A program made the translations under genes and the position numbers. Positions 61,101 through 64,000 of a stretch of DNA of 64,000 bases are shown one piece after another. How positions within the stretch are numbered: the stretch's first letter is position 1; the number at the start of each line of letters is the position of its first letter. Source of the DNA: JBBPZA01 sp963797015 (lineage in GTDB: Bacteria; Actinomycetota; Thermoleophilia; Solirubrobacterales; Solirubrobacteraceae); NCBI GenBank assembly GCA_963797015.1, contig CAWCNV010000001.1, forward strand, positions 558,001 through 622,000, in the 5' to 3' direction. The notes under the pieces are model-generated. The model saw nothing but the letters and a program-made list of their open reading frames with translations, searched no databases and was not told the DNA's origin.

Positions 61101-62399
61101 ATGGAGAAGTTCGTGATCCACGGGGGCGTTCCGCTGTCGGGGACGATCGTGCCCGCAGGCAACAAGAACGCCGCGTTGCCACTCGTCGCCGCCGCCGTCC
61201 TCACGGAGCACGAGGTCGTGCTTCGCAACGTCCCGCGCATCCGCGACGTCGCCACCATGCTGGCGATCGTCGAGGCGCTGGGCGCGCGCGTCGAGTGGCG
61301 CGGCGACAACGAGGTCGCGGTGTGCGCCGCCGGGCTCCGGCCGCAGGAGATCGACCGCGAGCTCTCCAACCGGATCCGCGCATCGTTCCTGCTCGCCGGT
61401 CCCATGCTCGCCCGCTTCGGCCGCGCGGAGATGCCGCCGCCGGGCGGCGACGTGATCGGCCGCCGGCGCCTGGACCCGCACATCGACGCCTTCCGCGCCC
61501 TGGGTGCTCAGATCCAGGTCCAGCGCGACATCCTGCTCACCGCGCCGGGCGGCTTGCGTCCCGGCGACGTGTTCATGGACGAGCCGTCCGTGATGGCGAC
61601 CGAGAACGCGCTCCTCGCCGCCGCCCTGACGCCCGGCGCTACCGTGATCGGCAACGCGGCCTGCGAGCCCCACATCCAGGACCTCGCCCGCATGCTGGTG
61701 AAGATGGGGGCCGACATCCAGGGCATCGGCTCCAACGTGCTCACGGTCCACGGCCGCGCCGAGCTCCACGGCTGCGTCCACGACGTCGCCCCGGATCACA
61801 TCGAGATCGGCAGCTTCATGGCGCTCGCCGGCGTCACCGGCGGAGAGCTGCGGGTCAAGGACGTCGTCCACGACGACCTGCGCATGATCCGCCTGGTCTT
61901 CGACCGCCTCGGCCTGCGCAGCGAGGAGGACGGCGGCGACGTCGTCGTCCCGGGCGAGCAGAAGCTCGTCGTCGCGCGCGACGTGGGGGACTACAAGCTC
62001 AAGGTCCAGGACGGCCCCTGGCCCGCGTTCCCCGCCGACCTGACCAGCATCGCCGTGGCGCTCGCGACCCAGGCGGCGGGATCCGTGCTGATCCACGAGT
62101 GGATGTTCGAGAATCGCCTGGTGTTCACCGACAAGCTGATCGCCATGGGCGCGGACATCGTGCTCTGCGACCCGCACCGCGTGATCGTCACCGGCCCGGG
62201 CCGGCTGCGCGGCGAGCGGCTGTCGTCGCCCGACATCCGCGCCGGGATGGCCATGCTGATCGCCGCGCTGTGCGCGGACGGCGTCTCGGAGATCGGGAAC
62301 ATCCGCGAGATCGATCGCGGCTACGAGCGCATCGACGAGCGCCTGCGCGAGCTGGGCGCCCGCATCGAGCGCGTCGCCACGGAGCCGGTCCACGCCTAG
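61101..62399 (+). CDS. murA: UDP-N-acetylglucosamine 1-carboxyvinyltransferase, Asp-type active site
   Basis: MurA transfers enolpyruvate to UDP-GlcNAc, the first committed peptidoglycan step. The 432-aa protein starts MEKFVIHGGVPLSGTIVPAG with NKNAALPL, and shows RIRASFLLAGPMLARFG, MDEPSVMATENALLAA and DIRAGMAMLIAAL. In the active loop the usual PGGCxIG is PGGDVIG: residue 117 is Asp (codon 61449-61451) instead of Cys. The same change occurs naturally in Mycobacterium and Chlamydia and confers intrinsic fosfomycin resistance. The stop codon TAG abuts a palindromic element. Confidence 0.95.
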   Translation: MEKFVIHGGVPLSGTIVPAGNKNAALPLVAAAVLTEHEVVLRNVPRIRDVATMLAIVEALGARVEWRGDNEVAVCAAGLRPQEIDRELSNRIRASFLLAGPMLARFGRAEMPPPGGDVIGRRRLDPHIDAFRALGAQIQVQRDILLTAPGGLRPGDVFMDEPSVMATENALLAAALTPGATVIGNAACEPHIQDLARMLVKMGADIQGIGSNVLTVHGRAELHGCVHDVAPDHIEIGSFMALAGVTGGELRVKDVVHDDLRMIRLVFDRLGLRSEEDGGDVVVPGEQKLVVARDVGDYKLKVQDGPWPAFPADLTSIAVALATQAAGSVLIHEWMFENRLVFTDKLIAMGADIVLCDPHRVIVTGPGRLRGERLSSPDIRAGMAMLIAALCADGVSEIGNIREIDRGYERIDERLRELGARIERVATEPVHA

Positions 62400-62560
62400 G
62401 TGTCGTGAGTCGGAAGTTCGGGCGCAGGATGCGGGATGCATCGTCGTCCGTGGGTGTGGGCGGCGACGAAGCCTGTGCCGGTGGCACAGGCGAGGAGACG
62501 GCCGCGCGCACGGGCGGCGAGGCGCCCGCAGGCTGCCCGCGAACTGACGACTCACGACAC
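62400..62560. repeat. 161-bp imperfect palindrome with 13-bp terminal inverted repeats (MITE-like)
   Basis: GTGTCGTGAGTCG (62400-62412) is the exact inverted copy of 62548-62560. The centre is a perfect 8-bp hairpin, CCTGTGCC (62472-62479) and GGCACAGG (62483-62490), and the arms between are partly complementary throughout. TAG stands directly before and directly after the element; the first is the murA stop codon. This looks like a small non-autonomous element with a 3-bp target duplication. A structured RNA or strong terminator between murA and hisZ is the alternative. Confidence 0.55.
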
Positions 62561-62584
62561 TAGGGCGTGGCCGGTAGCCCGCCC

Positions 62585-62647
62585 ATGATCGACCCGATTC
62601 CCAACGGATGGTGCGATGTGTTGCGCGAGGAGAGCGGAAGGCTGTGA
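62585..62647 (+). other. Short frame duplicating the 5' end of hisZ
   Basis: An ATG opens 20 codons reading MIDPIPNGWCDVLREESGRL, ending at a TGA that overlaps the hisZ GTG (GTGA). The true HisZ terminus reads MIHPIPSGTRDVLPDEMREL. Ten of 20 residues agree and the two 60-nt segments lie head to tail. It is either a decayed tandem duplication of the hisZ start or a translated leader coupled to hisZ. Confidence 0.55.
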
Positions 62648-63585
62648 TCCACCCGATCCCGAGCGGAACGCGCGACGTGCTGCCCGACGAGATGCGGGAG
62701 CTGCGCGCGATCACGGATCGTCTGCGAGCGGCGTTCGAGGCGGCGGGCTACGGCGAGGTGTCGACTCCCGCACTCGAGTACGAGTCAGAGCTGCGCCCGG
62801 CGGGCCTGAGCCCGGCCTACCGGCTGTTCGACGCCCACGGCGAGGTGCTGGTGCTGCGCGCGGACATGACGGTGCCGATCGCCCGCGTGGCCGCGACCCG
62901 CTACGGGAACGTCGAGCCACCGTTGCGCTTCTGCTACTTCGCCCACACCTACCGGCCGGTCCGCGCCCACCGCGGCCAGCCGCGCGAGCTGCTGCAGGCC
63001 GGCGTCGAGCTGATCGGATCCCCCGCGCCGGAGGGAACCGCCGAGGCGCTCACACTTCTGTGCAAGGCGCTCGACGCCGCCGGCCTCCGCGGCTACCGCG
63101 TGGGGCTCGGCGACGCCGGCCTCTACCCGGCGCTGCTCGACATGGTCGGCGTGGAGCCGGCGCGGCGCGGCCCGCTGCTGCACGAGCTCGTCACGCGCGA
63201 CTTCTCCGGCGTCGAGCGCGAGATCGGCGCGCTGGGGCTGGACGCCGATGCCTCCGAGCTGCTGCTGCGCGTGCCCCAGACGCGCGGCGGCGCCGAGGCG
63301 CTCGACGCGGCGGGCCCAGCGGTCGACGGCATGCGGGCGGTGCACGCCCTGCTCGAGCCCGCGATCGCCGAGCGGGTGATCTTCGACCTCGGGCTCCTGC
63401 GCGACCTCGGCTACTACACCGGCGCGGTGTTCGAGGTCTACGACCCCGCGGTCGGCGTCCCGCTGGGGGGCGGCGGGCGCTACGACGAGCTCCTGGGCCG
63501 CTTCGGCCGCCCGCTGCCCGCTGTGGGCTTCGCGCTCGACGTGGAGCGGTTGCACGCCGCGCTGACCGGCGAGGAGGGCGGATGA
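62644..63585 (+). CDS. hisZ: ATP phosphoribosyltransferase regulatory subunit
   Basis: HisZ is a histidyl-tRNA-synthetase-like partner that activates the short form of HisG. The 313-aa protein has the class II core (IPSGTRDVLPDEMRELRAIT, VLRADMTVPIARVAATRY, RFCYFAHTYRP) and the closing GGGGRYDELLGRFGRPLPAVGFALDVERL, but no anticodon-binding domain. The GTG at 62644 gives the family-standard start; an ATG at 62608 would add 12 residues. It overlaps hisG by 4 nt, as expected for a heteromeric pair. Confidence 0.93.
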   Translation: MIHPIPSGTRDVLPDEMRELRAITDRLRAAFEAAGYGEVSTPALEYESELRPAGLSPAYRLFDAHGEVLVLRADMTVPIARVAATRYGNVEPPLRFCYFAHTYRPVRAHRGQPRELLQAGVELIGSPAPEGTAEALTLLCKALDAAGLRGYRVGLGDAGLYPALLDMVGVEPARRGPLLHELVTRDFSGVEREIGALGLDADASELLLRVPQTRGGAEALDAAGPAVDGMRAVHALLEPAIAERVIFDLGLLRDLGYYTGAVFEVYDPAVGVPLGGGGRYDELLGRFGRPLPAVGFALDVERLHAALTGEEGG

Positions 63586-64000
63586 ACGAGCTCACTATCG
63601 CCGTCCCGCGCGGCGCCCTGTTCGGAGGCACGCTCGACCTGCTCGACCACCTCGGCGTCGACACCGCCGAGGTGCGCGCCAACGACCGGCGCCTGATCTT
63701 CCCCGAGGCCGGGATCGTGACCATGCGCCCGTCGGACGTCCCCACCTACGTCGAAGCGGGCGCCGCCGACCTCGGCATCACCGGCAAGGACGTGCTCATG
63801 GAGCAGGACGAGCGCGACGTCTACGAGCTGCTCGACCTGCGCTACGGCGAGTGCCGGATGATCCTCGCGAGCGTCGACGGCCCCGACCCCGCCGCCCGCG
63901 CGCTGCGCCGTCTGGGCGTGATGCGGGTGGCGACCAAGTACCCGCGCGTCGCCGCGCGCTGGTTCGAGCGCACCGGCCGGCAGGCCGAGATAGTCGAGGT
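63582..64000 (+). CDS. hisG: ATP phosphoribosyltransferase, short form, 3' end outside the window
   Basis: HisG starts histidine synthesis from ATP and PRPP. The 139 visible codons begin ELTIAVPRGALFGGTLDLLDHLGVD and contain YVEAGAADLGITGKDVLMEQ and RVATKYPRVAARWFERTG, normal for the catalytic core. The overlap with hisZ indicates the short, HisZ-dependent enzyme; the end that would prove it lies beyond the window. Confidence 0.94.
   Translation, partial: MNELTIAVPRGALFGGTLDLLDHLGVDTAEVRANDRRLIFPEAGIVTMRPSDVPTYVEAGAADLGITGKDVLMEQDERDVYELLDLRYGECRMILASVDGPDPAARALRRLGVMRVATKYPRVAARWFERTGRQAEIVE

Noticed and set aside
62400..62412. Relation of the palindrome end to 16S rRNA
   Set aside because: GTGTCGTGAG also occurs in 16S near 55105, but the match ends after 10 bases and is likely chance.

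Overview
The window is GC-rich chromosomal DNA (coding third positions almost always G or C) from an actinobacterium. The 16S rRNA, the lack of the usual actinobacterial 23S helix-54 insertion and the menaquinone and branched-chain amino acid gene order suggest class Thermoleophilia (Solirubrobacterales/Gaiellales type). That placement is inferred from memory and was not searched. Genes are tightly packed, often with 4-nt GTGA/ATGA overlaps. Many starts have a TANNNT box only 6-9 nt upstream and no Shine-Dalgarno (SD) sequence, which suggests frequent leaderless transcripts.

Layout. 1-3220: a penicillin-acylase-type hydrolase (partial, minus strand) and small membrane or hypothetical proteins. 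3453-7210: ilvB, ilvN and menF. 7173-9951: an oxidoreductase and a two-gene ABC exporter. 10026-12509: menD and menH, divergent. 12548-16177: a GH3-like secreted protein, a TetR regulator, a lipase-like hydrolase and a carbonic anhydrase. 16240-18972: a probably acquired AraC-VOC-UvrA cassette in which the first two genes are decayed and fused. 18997-23515: menB-menA-menC (minus) divergent from menE. 23526-30266: a methyltransferase, ilvC, two DUF4190-like proteins, an aminotransferase-serA pair and a quinone oxidoreductase. 30279-31985: leuA behind a leucine-rich leader peptide. 32037-38752: an MFS exporter, two paralogous multi-spanning membrane proteins, a GT2 glycosyltransferase and a patatin. 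38891-39290: a frameshifted methyltransferase. 39324-47514: an XRE-cupin regulator, leuC, leuD, a lipoprotein protease, leuB, ilvE, cimA and a DegT aminotransferase. 47526-53693: argH, a 3-methyladenine glycosylase, PBP1A (minus), tyrS and a YjbQ protein. 53741-59216: a 16S-23S-5S rRNA operon with no tRNA in the spacer. 59662-64000: a thioesterase, a zinc-ribbon protein, an HD protein, murA, a 161-bp palindromic element, and hisZ-hisG (hisG runs off the end).

Two pathways dominate. Menaquinone synthesis from chorismate is nearly complete (menF, D, H, C, E, B, A). Leucine/isoleucine/valine synthesis includes ilvBN, ilvC, leuA, leuCD, leuB, ilvE and cimA; ilvD was not seen. Regulation that can be read directly includes a leuA attenuator-like leader with six consecutive Leu codons, an inverted repeat at the XRE-leuCD promoter, and back-to-back overlapping -10 boxes between menB and menE. 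The most unusual items are the leuA leader, the palindromic element at the murA stop codon, the partial duplication of the hisZ 5' end, the AraC/VOC deletion scar and the natural Cys-to-Asp change in MurA.
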